From Calvatia gigantea (Eukaryota; Basidiomycota; Agaricomycetes; Agaricales; Lycoperdaceae): DNA of 64,000 bases. The notes under the pieces are model-generated. The model was given only the letters and a program-made list of their open reading frames with translations. It made no database searches and was not told the origin of the DNA. Position 1 is the first letter of the stretch; the number at the start of each line of letters is the position of its first letter. Shown here piece by piece: positions 33,037 to 45,248 of the stretch. The translations under genes were made by a program, and so were the position numbers. Where the stretch lies: contig JACAAK010000011.1 in assembly GCA_025093985.1 (NCBI GenBank), positions 620,001 to 684,000 on the forward strand. Reading direction: 5' to 3'.

Positions 33037-34506
33037 ATGGGCCAAAGTTGGGCAATTTAATGGTTACGATATCACAGTGACTGATAACAATCGCGAATTA
33101 GCGCCTGATGCGACGCTGGTCAGCGTATTCATCGCCTTTCAAATCGGTGGCGCTCTGGTTTTTTTTGTCGTCATTTTGACTGCCGCCCTTTCTCCCCGGG
33201 TCACAAGGCACCCGACGTGGTTCAGTTTCTGTCTTTCTTGGATGTTATGGGGTGTTTCCTTCTCGTTGCTCTTTTTTGCCGGCCAGCAAACACATGTTAC
33301 CTCGCGGACATTATGCATCATTCAATCTGCCCTCGCGTACACTATGCCACCCTTGTGAGTTCTGATGGTAAAGTCTATCGTATATCTGAGCTGGATGGTA
33401 TCTTCCAGAGGCGGTCTTACTTCTGTAGCCCTTATGCTTTATGTGCGTTCTTGGGTCTTGCTTGACGAGGCACAGAAGGTTCACGGCTTTGGACGGGAAT
33501 AGTTGCTATTGACTGTGCGGTCGGCTCTAATGGCCGAAACAGCTAACAAACGCTCCTGGACCATGCCATCGGTACGAAACCTTTTTCTACCTCGGGTTTT
33601 AACAACTCAAACAGGATCCCTCGAAGTTGGTATGCGTTCCCTGGTTCCTTGGGATAGCGTCCTTCATAGCATTCCTTGTAGTGAGTACTGCTTCCTCATG
33701 CAATTCTTGTCAGAAGGATCATCGCGGTCAATGTAGTACATGATCAAACATCCCAGTGATGTACAACTCTCACATAACGGAACCTATTGCGTAGTCCTTA
33801 ACAGCTACATGTGAGCGCTGAGCCGCCCTGCCTATCACATCTCCCCTCGTTCTCACCTCTGCCTTTTCAGCCCGAAAATCACATCGAGTATAGCGGCAGT
33901 TTTGGGTATCATGATTATGTTGCTTGAAGGTAGGCAGCCCGTAAAATAAGGCCTTGAGTAAGAGATTCAGTTGAGTGTTATTGACAGCCGTCATTGGGGT
34001 AATCCTCTTTCGCCACCGCAACATCATCGACGGTTTCCCTCAATCAACCTCCCTCGCACTTCAACTATTACTATTCACTGCTATGGTCCTGTGCGGCGCC
34101 GGGTTCGTCTTCATCCCGCATCACTAATATATACGATTCTGATATTATTATAGGCTAAGCCTTACTTTTTTAACCACAAGCACGCGTGGTGTCGCACTTG
34201 ACGTTGTAATTGGCGTCCGTAAGTAAAACCCGCTATTTGACTGGATTGGTTGCATCTGGGGCCTTATAACGTCCCCTAGTCCCATTCTCGGCCTCGTTGA
34301 TCTTTGGATCGCAGCGGGTAACTCACGTCAATGCAATATACAGACATATGCTTAATGGTTATTTTCGTGATACTCAGGATATTCTGCTAGCTTGGATGTT
34401 CTGGCGACCCCTTTCCACTGCTTCTAGCTCCCATCGGTCTAACGGGTCGACGATAGCGGACTTATCGTCCATCGAGCCTGTTGAGGTAGTGGGCCAAGGG
34501 GTGTGA
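33037..34506 (+). CDS. Seven-helix membrane protein 7TM-E, second subfamily
   Basis: Proposed start at 33037 (ATGGGCCAAA, donor gttggg, acceptor gaattag), giving MGQ-TPDATLVSVFIAFQIGG. Next come WFSFCLSWMLWGVSFSLLFF, TLCIIQSALAYTMPPL, GGLTSVALMLYVRSWVLLDE, a helix ending LGIASFIAFLV, QLSHNGTYCVVLNSYM, ITSSIAAVLGIMIMLLE, LALQLLLFTAMVLCGAG and a last exon ending PVEVVGQGV at 34506. The order of helices and the GTYC loop match genes A-D, but identity is low; it groups with F. The stretch 33480-33600 does not give one clean frame (a TAG at about 33499 must be spliced out or is a defect). Function unknown. Confidence 0.6.
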
Positions 34507-34694
34507 CAGTTCCGTGTTTAAAAGACAGTTGATTAGATATCACCTGAACCCCGCATGGGTAACCATTCGCAGGATTCATTCCCCCTCATCCCTGGTCACG
34601 TTGATGCCGCTAACGTTGGTCAAGAATATACATTTCTTTAACATCAGAGTCCTTCTATCGCCAGCATATGATCCTAGTAACCACAAGTCGTCCA

Positions 34695-34986
34695 GGTGGG
34701 TAATCTCCGTGACTGGAAAATCCCATGGCAGCGCCAATCGAACTTCTGGTGGAACATGGCACAACAGAGTTATGCGGACGTGCTCGCTATGTACCGCTGG
34801 GCGGTATGGCTCAGAACAGAGCTGCGGAGTAGAAGAAGTGAGATTCGGCGGATGTGGCTGTTGAAGCAGACCAAGAGGCAGTCGGTAGGGGGTAAGGGGA
34901 AGTATGTTGAGGCTATGTCCAGGGCGATTTGGCCACGAAGACCTCACTGTATTTCTTCCATTAAATTTACTAAGATATCGAGTTAG
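34695..34986 (+). CDS. Possible exon of an unknown basic protein
   Basis: A plus-strand frame after a plausible cag acceptor near 34694 reads GNLRDWKIPWQRQSNFWWNM, then YADVLAMYRWAVWLRTELRS and a Lys/Arg-rich end. Its Trp/Arg-rich helical look is unlike random sequence. The upstream exons and true stop were not found. A long open frame on the opposite strand (34576-35157) overlaps it and is taken as its shadow. No family was recognised. Confidence 0.3.
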
Positions 34987-35857
34987 CAAAGATGAATATA
35001 TTGTTGAAGGGACTAGATAGGATGTATTGGGAGGTAAAAGAGCGAAGTACATCGTAGGTATGTTACTGTATTTATAATTATCAGAACAGTGAAGTGCGAC
35101 CGAGAAAGGAAAAACGTCTAGTATGTCTAGTAATTGTAGGGACCCACAAGTGGACATTTCTTCAATTGTCCATGGGAATCACGTATTCCAACATATATGT
35201 AGGAGTTCCATCCGTTAATTATTTCACCGCCACGAGGAGATGTTCACCGCTGTCGTTAATCTTTCCACCCCTCATAGGCCTCATCTCCGACTCACAATAA
35301 TGTATGCTATCTCGCCACATACTTAATTTGATATGCTCCGCTCACGTCCCCACGCTCACACAGCTCTTTTTTTGCTAAATGCAGACGTCGAAGGTTTCCA
35401 ACTGTACTGGATTGCACCAAAATCAGAGTGCGAATAAGTCTTCGAAACTCAGCGCTCAACGTCGAACGTGGGATTCAGTCACATTTGTTGACTCTCCGTC
35501 CAATTCCCACATGATCATGATACAATGAGTAGTCAGAGCCAGTTTGACGTGTTTCGAGTGTTATACTTAAACTGCCATGCGTGATTTCATATTTACTTAA
35601 TCAGCTCCTGGGAAAGCTAAGTCAAGCGCCATCATTTAACACAGCGAATGACAGAGTCTCCGTCATACTTTGAAAGATGTGCTTCCAAGATTATGATATC
35701 TCCATGGGACCGTTGCAGAAGCATACGCCCATCATTCTCTTCCTCCCTCCTTTGCTTGAGAGCACATTGTACCCACCGGTGCCCTCGACGTTGACCGTTG
35801 AGCATTGAATCCGACGACAACTCCCAGCATCACCAGACGAGAAGGGCACATACCATC
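34987..35857. other. Spacer before 7TM-F
   Basis: No coding signal was recognised on either strand. Includes the presumed 7TM-F promoter. Confidence 0.4.
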
Positions 35858-37349
35858 ATGTTTCTGGAAAATAGTGAGTATCTCCGTCGTGTCGTCTTCT
35901 CTGCCAGGACTGAATCAAGCTAAGGGTCGGATGAGCTCGCGAGCGATACAACACGCAACCGCTTCATTCTTGCGTTCATTACCATGCAACTCATAGGCGC
36001 TGGTGGATTGACCTTTATACTACTGACGGCGTTGGTCAGTAAACGCGTGAAGGCGCCACTCAACTTGGTATAGCTTCACTGTGTCTTGGATCTTTTCGTG
36101 TTTGTGCTATTGTCTACTATTTCTCGCCGGACAACAGGTCGGTGGTCCTCCGGACGATACCTTTGTGTGGGGTTCAAGCAGCTCTGGTGTATGCAGCACC
36201 CGTCCTGTGAGCCTTGCGATTAATTTGACTGAAAACAGGTTTCTGAGATGTCGGTACACAGGACCGCGAGCACCACACTTTCGCTCGTGATTCATGTAAG
36301 TACCTTTAGGCCGCCATGCAACCGTTTATTGTTAACAGACCTCCACTCTAGATGTATCTTAATTTCCGTTCGCTCCTTCACACGTCGGCATTCGACGTGC
36401 GGCCAATAACCGAATTAATGGTATGCCCCACCGAAATTTCAAGCAGAAAAGAAGAGACCATCGTCTTCCAGTTATTAGCTGTCCCTTATCTTGTCTGGGG
36501 TATAGTATTCGTTGGAGTTGTGATAGTAAGTGGTCTCGCGAAGCTCCCAACTCAAAAAGAAGATGTCTGATTACCTTCATATATCAGTTCCAGATACAAA
36601 ACCCAGGGACGACCCAATTGTCGTCCAAAGGAACCTATTGTGATTCCAATGTTCGCCTCATGTAAGTTTATTTAGTAAAATGGAGAAGAAGCGTTGTTCA
36701 TTGCATTTCAAGGTCCCATGTGTCGTCTAGTGTCGTGATAGTAGTGACCGTGGTTATAGTCGTGTTGCTGAGTGAGTATTGCCTACATTTTTGGCTACGA
36801 TTGACCAAGTTCTCACCCAGGTCGCCTTGGGTATCGAATTATTCGCAACCGACGGCACATGCTGAAGGCAGGACGGGCATTTGCCATGCTTTTTCGTGTA
36901 ATTGCCTTCAGCATTATCGGAGTGTTGGCTCTCGTGTGCGTCCTGTCCCACCCACACAGCCTCATGTATTTAACACCCAATCAGGCTAGCTGTCTCCTTT
37001 GTAATTACAGATGACCATGATGGGGTGTTTGATATGCTTCTAGCATCAGGTACTTCCCCGAAACACACTGATGTTTGTTCCCGTGATAACGTCTGCTAAT
37101 AATATCATTCAGTGCCCCTCCTTGCGTTGCTGATTTTCGGAAGTCAATTGGTAAGTCTGCTGATAGGCACCTTGATAGTCATCTGGTAGAAATCTCACGA
37201 TCACAAAGGACTTGCTTCAAATCTGGACGTGCCGGCGCGGGGATTATTTGCCCGCAAACGTGAAAGCCGTCGACGACCACGAAAGCGGAAGGCTAGGCCA
37301 GGTTTCGGACTACGCCCCTCTGTTAAACCCACAACCCAACCGGACATAA
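35858..37349 (+). pseudogene. Seven-helix membrane protein 7TM-F, broken in the first helices
   Basis: Start MFLEN at 35858 with a gtgagt donor. The next exon has TMQLIGAGGLTFILLTALVS. A frame break before SFTVSWIFSCLCYCLLFLAG (near 36072) and another near 36170 (to GVQAALVYAAPVL) interrupt exon 2. Later exons are clean: LLAVPYLVWGIVFVGVVI, FQIQNPGTTQLSSKGTYCDS, VIVVTVVIVVLLS, RAFAMLFRVIAFSIIGVLAL, VPLLALLIFGSQL and a tail ending LLNPQPNRT at 37349. It pairs with E by its GTYC loop and FGSQ ending in helix 7 (FGTK/R in A-D). Two frame breaks in one exon with otherwise sound splicing leave it open whether this is decay or read error. Confidence 0.65.
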
Positions 37350-37560
37350 ATCTTTTCACTTGGGTGTTTATTCCTCTATCTATGAGCCATTTTGTAGGGT
37401 GTTCTGTGAACGCCCTATCATGCGTCGTCACATTCTTTTTCACTTGATTGTACATATTACTATTATCTTCCAACATAAATGGTCACCTGTTTGGACAATA
37501 TTAGTGCTAAGTTTAATTATCAGCAGTTGCGTTGGCTTGAAGAAAGCCAGAGCACTGAAG

Positions 37561-38384
37561 TTATGTCACCCCTACGCATTTAATTCCTGCAAGGCATTCC
37601 ATCACGATCCCCAGACCCTGCCTAATATTCTCCACATCATTTGGGTGTATCCGCACAAGGAGGTTGCCTAGTTTATCGGGATGCCACCGTAGTAAGGAAC
37701 TCCTAACTCTATCCTTCTTAGTAACCTTTGCTCCTCGAACGATCAGACCTTCTAATAAAAACTCCTCCACGCGTTTTATGGTTAAATCACCAACTTGAGT
37801 GGGGCAGCCCTTCTCTTCCCTTATCGGCCATGGTATATCCTCGAACCTCAGAAGCCACGGCATTCTCAGAGCCGCCCGACTTCAGCCTCGTCCAAATAAT
37901 TATTCCAGCGCCTCTCATACTTCTCCCATCGTTCCTGAATTTGCTTCTCGAGTTCGCGTAACCTGAGTTCTTCCCTGATAGCCTGCGTGCGAGCCCAGTC
38001 TCGTCGACCTTCTGCATCTCGCAGAATGCCACCACTACGGACCCAGTCTTCCTCGCCTTTACGTGCTTCTTCTGCTTCTAATTCTCGACGCTTTTGCGCT
38101 AGGGTGTCGACGAAACCCTTTTCTGACGTTGTATCCGGTTTATCATCCCCGCGAACGTCCGGTTCGTTGTCGCGTTCTGAGGCAGCGGCTGCGTCCGACG
38201 AATTTGTATCTGGGGGTATATCTGGGGACCATGGACGCGCTTTTGGTGACGGGAAAAGGATGTATCCTAGTCCTGGAACGCGTGGTAGAGCCACATTTGG
38301 CGGGAGTTTCGAAGGGGTGGTTCGAGTTGTTGCTTGAGGTTTTGGAGCCGAATTTCGGAAAGAGGTATTGGTGAAGAGGGTCAT
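37561..38384 (-). CDS. NFKBIL1-like protein with J-like C-terminal domain
   Basis: Starts MTLFTNTSFRNSAPKPQ, followed by a Pro/Ser/Asp-rich region, a long charged helix (KRRELEAEEARKGEEDWVRS) and WEKYERRWNNYLDE. After a frame change near 37870 it continues LRFEDIPWPI, LTIKRVEEFLLEGL, KKDRVRSSLLRWHPDKLGNL and a final VENIRQGLGIVMECL. The pattern W-x2-YE-x-RW, F-x-DIPWP and RSSLLRWHPDK is what I know from fungal relatives of the NFKBIL1 C-terminus. The HPD motif recalls a J domain. Cellular role is not established. The two halves need one missing or two extra bases near 37870 to join, so the gene is either slightly damaged or misread there. Confidence 0.6.
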
Positions 38385-38583
38385 CCACCCTCTAGTCTGC
38401 CAGCAGAGGTATTGGAAAGAATCGGAAAGATGGAAGTTGGGTAAATAAGGACCCCCAGGTTAGGACGATAAGAGTCACGTGCCTCTGTAGGGTGAAAATA
38501 ATGCAGGAACGGTAGACGTGTCTCATAAGGTTCACATGCAGTGAAAAACTGAGAACCAAGAACAATTTTTATTCTAAATATCT

Positions 38584-39608
38584 CTATATTCTTCTAGGCA
38601 TCCTACAGAAAACCTGGATTGTGGGGACAGAAAGCGAATCTTGAGAAAAACTGGGATCGTAGCCCCCTGGAAACACTATCCTGAACATCCCCGTCGTTCC
38701 GGTCCAAAGCCCATACACCCCACCGAAAACGTAAAAAAAGGTCGGGACACCAGGACTTAAGAAGATCTGCCGAACAGTCAGTAACACTCCCGGAAAGAAG
38801 ATCAGTGTGCCAAAGATTTGTAGACTGTTGCACAGCCTGGCCCGTTTTCTAGAACGCTTCAAACGTTGTTTGTACCAAGTAAGCGGTATGGGCGTTAAGC
38901 TGGGCTGCAAACTTGACTCCCGTAGGGTCAAGGCTGCAGCACGTATTGCCAATATGATGACACAGGCATGGACAACCGATGCAGTGTGGCTGGCAGCGAT
39001 TCCGAGGTACGTTCGCAGGCTGATGGTGGTCAAATTAAACACCATGTGATTGGCAACAACAGTGAATGGAAGCGATACGACCACCATAAATGTGGACTAC
39101 CAGATAATTTAATGATGAAGATTCGGAGGAACAGCCTGTCAACTTACGATCGCAAACTGACGCATCCAAAGAAACAACCAGATCCTTGAACTCCTTTCGT
39201 ACAAGAGCGTATTCGTCGCATTGCTCAGTTTCGGACACCACTGCTAAAAGCCCCATGAGCTCAAGCCATAATGCGGCAATAGCCTTTGTCTCTTCCGTGT
39301 ACTATACCTTGTTCGGTCTGGGCCTGGGCGTTCTGGACTCCCGGAGCGGGCAATGGGTAGCTTTCAGCCGCAGATTCCACTGGAACATCCACCAAGAGTG
39401 TTCCAGAGTCTATCAGCGTAACAGCATGACTGCCCGCAGGGAGGGACAACTTGAAAATGGGCATGGTACGTGGATTTACTAAGCGAGGTGTGAGTGCGTG
39501 CAGAGCGATACTTGCAGATCCGCAGTTCGCAATGCCCATAGTGGGAACTGAAATAGAACGCCATGAGGAGGACACGTTTGGACTGACGCCGAAGGCTTCG
39601 AAGATCAT
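38584..39608 (-). CDS. Multi-pass membrane protein, unknown family, copy 1
   Basis: An N-terminal part of about 110 residues reads MGIANCGSASIALHALTPRL and FKLSLPAGSHAVTLIDSGTL. A segment with EYALVRKEFKDLVVSLDASV follows. The membrane part has VVVSLPFTVVANHMVF, a helix AASHTASVVHACVIILAIRA, YKQRLKRSRKRARLCNSLQI, FGTLIFFPGVLLTVRQIF and FFYVFGGVYGLWTGTTGM, ending CRMPRRI at 38584. The arrangement (soluble start, KF-DL helix, four hydrophobic helices, long YK loop) matches the neighbour at 39846-41012, so the two are old tandem paralogues. I do not recognise the family. Exon limits in 39090-39260 are uncertain. Confidence 0.5.
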
Positions 39609-39845
39609 CGAAAGCCATCACCCAGTATTTGGGATATGTCAATTATGCAGGTCATCCTCTGAGCGAGGAGAGCTGTTCTGTCCCGAAATAAATTGCATCC
39701 ACCGCCCCCTCAATATCAGTTTTGAATCAAGATCGAAGTTGAAGAAGGCGGGGACAGTCTGGTTTCAAATTTCAAATAAATCAAGGTATCCGAGATATCC
39801 CACCGCCTACAATAAACTAAGGCCAAAAACATAAAGCATTCACTG

Positions 39846-41012
39846 TCATGCCCCAACAACCTTTCTACGGAACGGTTCGATGACACTTTCCCGAATCGAA
39901 ACGACTACTGTACCTACCCACGAGATCCTCCAGAAACCCGTCACATAGACCACAATGTCAAGCACAACAATAAACGCATAAAGGATGATAGCAAAAATGT
40001 GATTCTCGAACATCTGCCACATCGTATACATAACCGCAGGGCCGAAAAGTGCCTGACCGATAGCTTGGACAGTTTCGGATACCTTCAGGCAGCTACCGAA
40101 CGAGTCGAGTTGTTTCTGGTATTCTTCGACAGTTGGGCGATTTGTTGTGGCGGGGAGGCGGGAGTATTTGTACGCGAGGATGCACGCACGACCGGCGATG
40201 AGAATGATTGAGATGTGGCAGATTGCTGCGAGGAAGCAGAGGAGCATTCCAAGTTGGAATTCTGGGCTTGATGCGTTCTGAATGATATTATGGGCAAAAG
40301 TGAGAAAGGAAATGATGACTGTAGCAATGAAGCTAGACTGGGTGAGGCGTGAGGCGTTCCCCAATGATGAGTGAGGTTCAAATGGATGGGAAATACAGCA
40401 CCAACAAGCAGAACGGATGTACCCAGATATCCCGCAAGGTCGTTGAACTTCTTCTCAATTCCACTGTATTCGCCATCTTGGGATTCTATCCATGGGGTTA
40501 AGAGATTACCGTAAAAGCGAGTGCATAACTTACCACCGTAGACATTCGCAGCGGAGAGTATAAAGGAGTTCGCAGGGGAAGATGGGCGAACCATAGTGGG
40601 TCCGTTGGAGTCAGTTCCAATGTCCATACACTTTGGCTCAGTCAAGCTTGGAGATTGACGACCTAGTGAAGTAGTTGATGGCATATCCATTTCGCAAGAG
40701 AATGAGTAGGGCGTAGGGAATTGTTGGAGGGCGACCTCTCTTGAATGTAATTTATACCAGCAAGCCGATATTCTTTGTGGGTCCCGCATTCTGATCTATT
40801 GGCCATAGGACTCCAGGAAGCCAACTGTTTGAGCTCTGCCGAGAGATTACGAATGTCCAGGCTTTGCATGTAAGGCAAAGAGGCCTCGTGTACGGAACGC
40901 TTGTCGGTTTCAGCGTGTACGGAATATTATCTGATAGACGCCAGTCATGACTGTCAAGGGCAGGCGTGATCATACAGCCTGCGTCATTTATCCGGTACCC
41001 TGGGAATTTCAT
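39846..41012 (-). CDS. Multi-pass membrane protein, unknown family, copy 2
   Basis: From MKFPGYRINDAGCMITPALD at 41012 the N-terminal part is read across frames that probably join by introns near 40800. It continues ILSAANVYGGKLCTRFYGNL and GIEKKFNDLAGYLGTSVLL. A 69-nt gt...cag intron leads in phase to SSFIATVIISFLTFAHNIIQ. Then come LGMLLCFLAAICHISIILIA, RPTVEEYQKQLDSFGSCLKV, GQALFGPAVMYTMWQM, IFAIILYAFIVVLDIVVYVT and a tail EPFRRKVVGA. Four membrane helices are visible, with a cytosolic YKYS...EEYQKQL loop. No damage was seen in the membrane half. It is paralogous to 38584-39608; function unknown. Confidence 0.55.
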
Positions 41013-41241
41013 GGTGAGAGTTTCGTAAAGATCATCCAGTCATGTTCATGCTGTGCAAGGGTTGGTGTTGGTATGTTCGAGCGTGCACGTCGGAGTGGTG
41101 AAATGAGTTGGACAAGTTCGAGTCAGAGCGACGCTATACTTAAAAATTGGAGTGGCAGCCGAGCCGGTGGCGGTGCAGCTGACATATAAGGCGGAAACGT
41201 TCTGATCTTCCTCACCAAACTCGCTCCCTACCAAATCTTGC

Positions 41242-44200
41242 ATGGAATCGACGACACCTGGTGGCTCTGTCTCGGCTACTGGTTCATCTACAGCATCTAC
41301 AGCACATCAGCCACAACATACCCAAAACACGAGGTCAAATAGATTCCCCGGCCGCCGAAAACCACGTCCCCAGAACAATGAAACTGGCACCGCAATAGAT
41401 TCAGCGGATTCGAATCCGCAACGACATCAACAACCTATCAACAACTACAGCGGCTGCGGATAGACAGGCTCCAGCAAATGCTGGCCAACAACAGTCTCGT
41501 CGTGGGCCTCCTCGGCCTCGGAAGCCAGCAGCTTCCACCCAAGACGGACCTGCAATAGAGGGTTCAACTGCTGAGCCTTCGTCCGGCAATAATTCTAACC
41601 GGGGTAATCGGAATGGGCCCCCACGAAATAGGGGACCTCGACCGGAAGTCGATGGTCAAACGGGCTCAACCCAACCACAAACATCAACTCAATCTACTCA
41701 ATCTGCTGGGAGTCGCAACCGACGCGCGAGATTCGGAGGGAAACTCACAGAAAACGAGGGTTCATCCACCTCGAACTGCTCCTCTACCCTCGCGTCCTTC
41801 GGAGAAGTATCGCACCAAGACAGAGACGTCTGCTGCTGACGACTTGACATCGCGGCTCATTAAGGAACTCAGTTTTCCTCCTTACCCCGATTGTCCTATT
41901 TGTTTCGCTTCGATCCATCGCGAACAACCTATATGGTCGTGCTCTCCATCTATTACGACGATTCTCCCTCATGACGCTGAAGGTCCACCGCAATATTGTT
42001 GGACCACTTTCCACCTCAGGTGTATTCGGTCGTGGGCCTCAAAAAGCGTTAAAGATGTAGAGGATGCTTGGAGATCTCGAGGAGAGGAAGGTAGAACTGG
42101 AGATTGGAGATGTCCTGGGTGTCAAGCCAAGCGAGAAGGTTGTACCTAAGGTTTATTGGTATAGGACAGTGCCTTGTTTCGAAAACGATCACCGACGCTC
42201 ATCCTTATTTTCTATTCTAGGTGTTTCTGTGGATCTACTCCAGATCCCAGGCCAGCGCGATTATCTACTCCTCATTCGTGTGGAGGTCCCTGTTCTCGTA
42301 CACGCGAGAGTGGATGCGGGCATCCATGTCCCCTCTCATGTCATCCCGGGCCCTGTCCTCTCTGTCAAGTCACAACCCGTCTGACATGTTATTGTCCTCG
42401 AAAATCTATCATCGCGTTCCGGTGTGGAGTTGAACAAGAAAAGGGCAGGGGCAGGAACCTGTCTTGCGGAAACTGTTTGTGGCAGGACATTGACCTGTGG
42501 TAAACATACCTGCGAGAAGGTCTGTCACGCAGGCGACTGCGAGGGATGTTTAGTTCGCGAGACTGCTCAGTGTTGGTGTGGTAAGACGGAGAAGGAACTT
42601 GGGTGTGGAGAAGGAGAAGCTCAGAAATGTTTCGTTGAGGGCGAGGTTCCTTGGATAGGACGGTTCTCGTGCGACCTCGTGTGTGAAAGGTGCGTATCTC
42701 TGATATTTTCATGAACCAGGACTTACGCTGTTGTGGCAGATCATTCGACTGCGGTATCCATTCATGCCAGGAAAACATGCCATCCACCATCTCACAAACC
42801 AGCGCCTTGCCCAAGGTCACCAACCAATATCACTCATTGTCCCTGCGGCAAATGTTCCATCGCACCTGCACCGAACTCTGACCTATTCGAAGTATACCTT
42901 CCCCGCACGTACAAGCTGCACATCAGCCCATCCCGACCTGTGATAACATTTGCGAGAAGCCTCACGATCGATGCGGTCATGCATGTAAAGCAAGATGCCA
43001 TATTGGATCCTGTCCACCGTGCTCGGCTCAACTCACCCGTCCGTGTCGTTGTGGTGCATCGACCAAATCTTTCCTTTGTTACGAGCTGTACAAAGGGGGT
43101 ACGGCGGAAGAAGGTCGAGATACTTGTGTGATCGACCTTGTACAGCTCTGCGGGCGTGTGGACGACATGAGTGTAGACGGCCTTGTTGTCCATTAGCTTC
43201 GTTGGCTATGGCTCCTGGAGGGAAGAAGGGGAAGAAGCGGGCCGTTGACGAGAATGCTACTGGAACTGGGATCGGTGAGGAGAGAGGAGGGTTACATGAA
43301 TGTGATCTCGTCTGTGGAAAAATGCTTTCGTGCGGGAATCATCGGTGTGAGGAGAAGGATCATAAACTGGTATGTCCACCTTGTCTCCGGAGCTCTTTTG
43401 AAGAGGTGTGTCGATTCTTATTTTATCGTTGTATTAGCTTGGTGTTAATATGCATTTTAGATGACGTGTTTCTGTGGTCGCACAATATACGAACCCCCAA
43501 TTCCTTGTGGCACCGTCATATACTGTTCTTACCCTTGCCCGCGTCCGGCCCCTCCTTGTGGTCACTCGCGTATCCCTCATGCATGTCACGAAGACCCGAC
43601 ACTCTTGTCCACCATGTGTCCATCTCACGACGAAGTCATGCGCGTGCGGCAAGAAAATGATGTCGAACATACGATGTTCGTTGGAAAGTGAGAAAGTATC
43701 ATGTGGTACTGCATGCGGAAAATTGCTTAATTGTGGGTTCCACCACTGCGAGAGATCGTGTCATGCAGACGAGTGTGGACCTTGTACGGCGACTTGCAGA
43801 AAACTTAGGAAGTTATGGTATGTTATCCAGCTTGCGTTTATAAATGAATAGCCCATTTACTTATATTCCTCTGAAGTCTGCCCGACCACCATCCCTGCCC
43901 ATTACCTTGTCACGCGCCATCTAGCTGTCCTGAAACAGAGCCGTGTCCAACTAACATTACTGTTACCTGCCCATGCGGTCGAATTAAGCAAGCCATCCGT
44001 TGCGGCCGATCCATATCCAACACTACCCCTTCCCACCCAAACCCAAAATGCACGAACGAATGTGGAATCGCGAAGCGTAACGCTCGATTAGCTGAGGCCC
44101 TCGGCATCAACCCGGCCAAGAGCACCGCCAGGGCGAGCTCTGGATTCGGTGGATATGGAGGTTTGGTGAATACCGTCAACTACGGTGATGAAGTGGTCGG

Positions 44201-44956
44201 GTTTGCGAGGATCAACCAGAAGTTCTTGCTTGTAGTTGAGAAAGCTTTTGCGGATTTCATTGCGTCACAGAAGAAGACGCAGGTGTTGCCTCATACGCCT
44301 CCTGATAGGAGGAAATTTGTCCATGATGTGTGTGGCTGTTTGCTTTACTAGGAAAAGGAATATTGATGGGATGTTTGCTCCAGCTCGCTACCTACTATCG
44401 GATTGACACCCAACTGGTCGATCAAGAACCACACCGGAGCGTTCAACTCCTTCGCCGCCTCGACTCGCGCGTCCCGGCGCCACTCCTTTCGAGTACCATC
44501 CAACCTCCATCATCGAACACATCCAACCTGGGCAAATTGGGCGACTTGAGAAACCTTCAAATCCACACCTACCTCTGCATCGGCAAATTCGTCTTCATCT
44601 CAGCTCGTCGTTCCAGGATCGAGTGCTTCCTTCCGGTGGTCCTGCATGGAGACCCGTGTCAACACCCTCACCGAGACCTGGTCCTGCATGCTCCAGCTTC
44701 GAACTACGACCGGTGGGAGTAGCGTCGCTGGATCGACTGGATGGTCTGCAGTTGTTGCCCCTCAACCGCGGGCACCTGTTCCCCGAGTGCCTAGTTTTGG
44801 GAATGTGTCCTGGTGCAAACAGCTTCAAAGCCTTTTTCGAGACCGCAGTCAGCTGCCGCTACACGACCAGAATCGGCGGGTGGTATCAGAGCTTCCACAG
44901 CAACGGCAGATCCGTCCGATGCGCATGTACCAGAGAACTGGGAGGACGAGGACTAA
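41242..44956 (+). CDS. NF-X1-type zinc finger / R3H protein, copy 1
   Basis: Starts MESTTPGGSVSATGSS with a Ser/Thr/Arg/Gly-rich N-terminus. A RING/PHD-like finger follows: YPDCPICF, QYCWTTFHLRCIRSWASKSV and GDWRCPGCQAKRE. Then come CFCGSTPDPRPARLSTPHSC, CGHPCPLSCHPGPCP and several NF-X1 fingers such as CGRTLTCGKHTCEKVCHAGD, LSCGNHRCEE and LLNCGFHHCERSCHADECGP. An R3H part (EKAFADFIASQKKTQVLP, then YYRIDTQLVDQEPHRSVQLL) ends in a disordered tail to 44956. NF-X1/FAP1 proteins are nuclear and combine E3-type RING and DNA-binding zinc fingers. The frame breaks near 41440, 41760, 42139 (extra G), 42450 and 42720. It is the only copy here with the N-terminus. Confidence 0.8.
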
Positions 44957-45248
44957 ATGAAATCGCGGACTATTCGGTAGACTGGGCTTTACAATACTGT
45001 AGATATTGCTGTGTTGATTAAAGCGCCTGGTAAATACCCGGCCAGACAATGTGGAAGGGTTGGCTTTTTCACCTGATTTTAGCTCAACCCTATCCACAAT
45101 ATTCGGACTGATTCTATCGAAGATCTCTATGAGAGTTGCGTACCTAAAAGATGGGAAAACCGAGGGACCCCTGACAATATGTGTGCGGCATTAGTGGATA
45201 AGTATCCTTAAGTATCCAGTTCGAGAAACGACATGAGATCTAGAGTGG

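Noticed and set aside
34576..35157. 193-codon minus-strand frame
   Set aside because: Composition (Leu/Pro/Ser/Tyr-rich) is what an antisense of the Trp/Arg exon would give, and no start context, intron or motif supports it.
12754..37349. Pheromone receptor (Ste3) and mating-type locus
   Set aside because: The sequences lack the Ste3 pattern I know, and no lipopeptide pheromone precursor with a CaaX end or homeodomain gene was found in the window.
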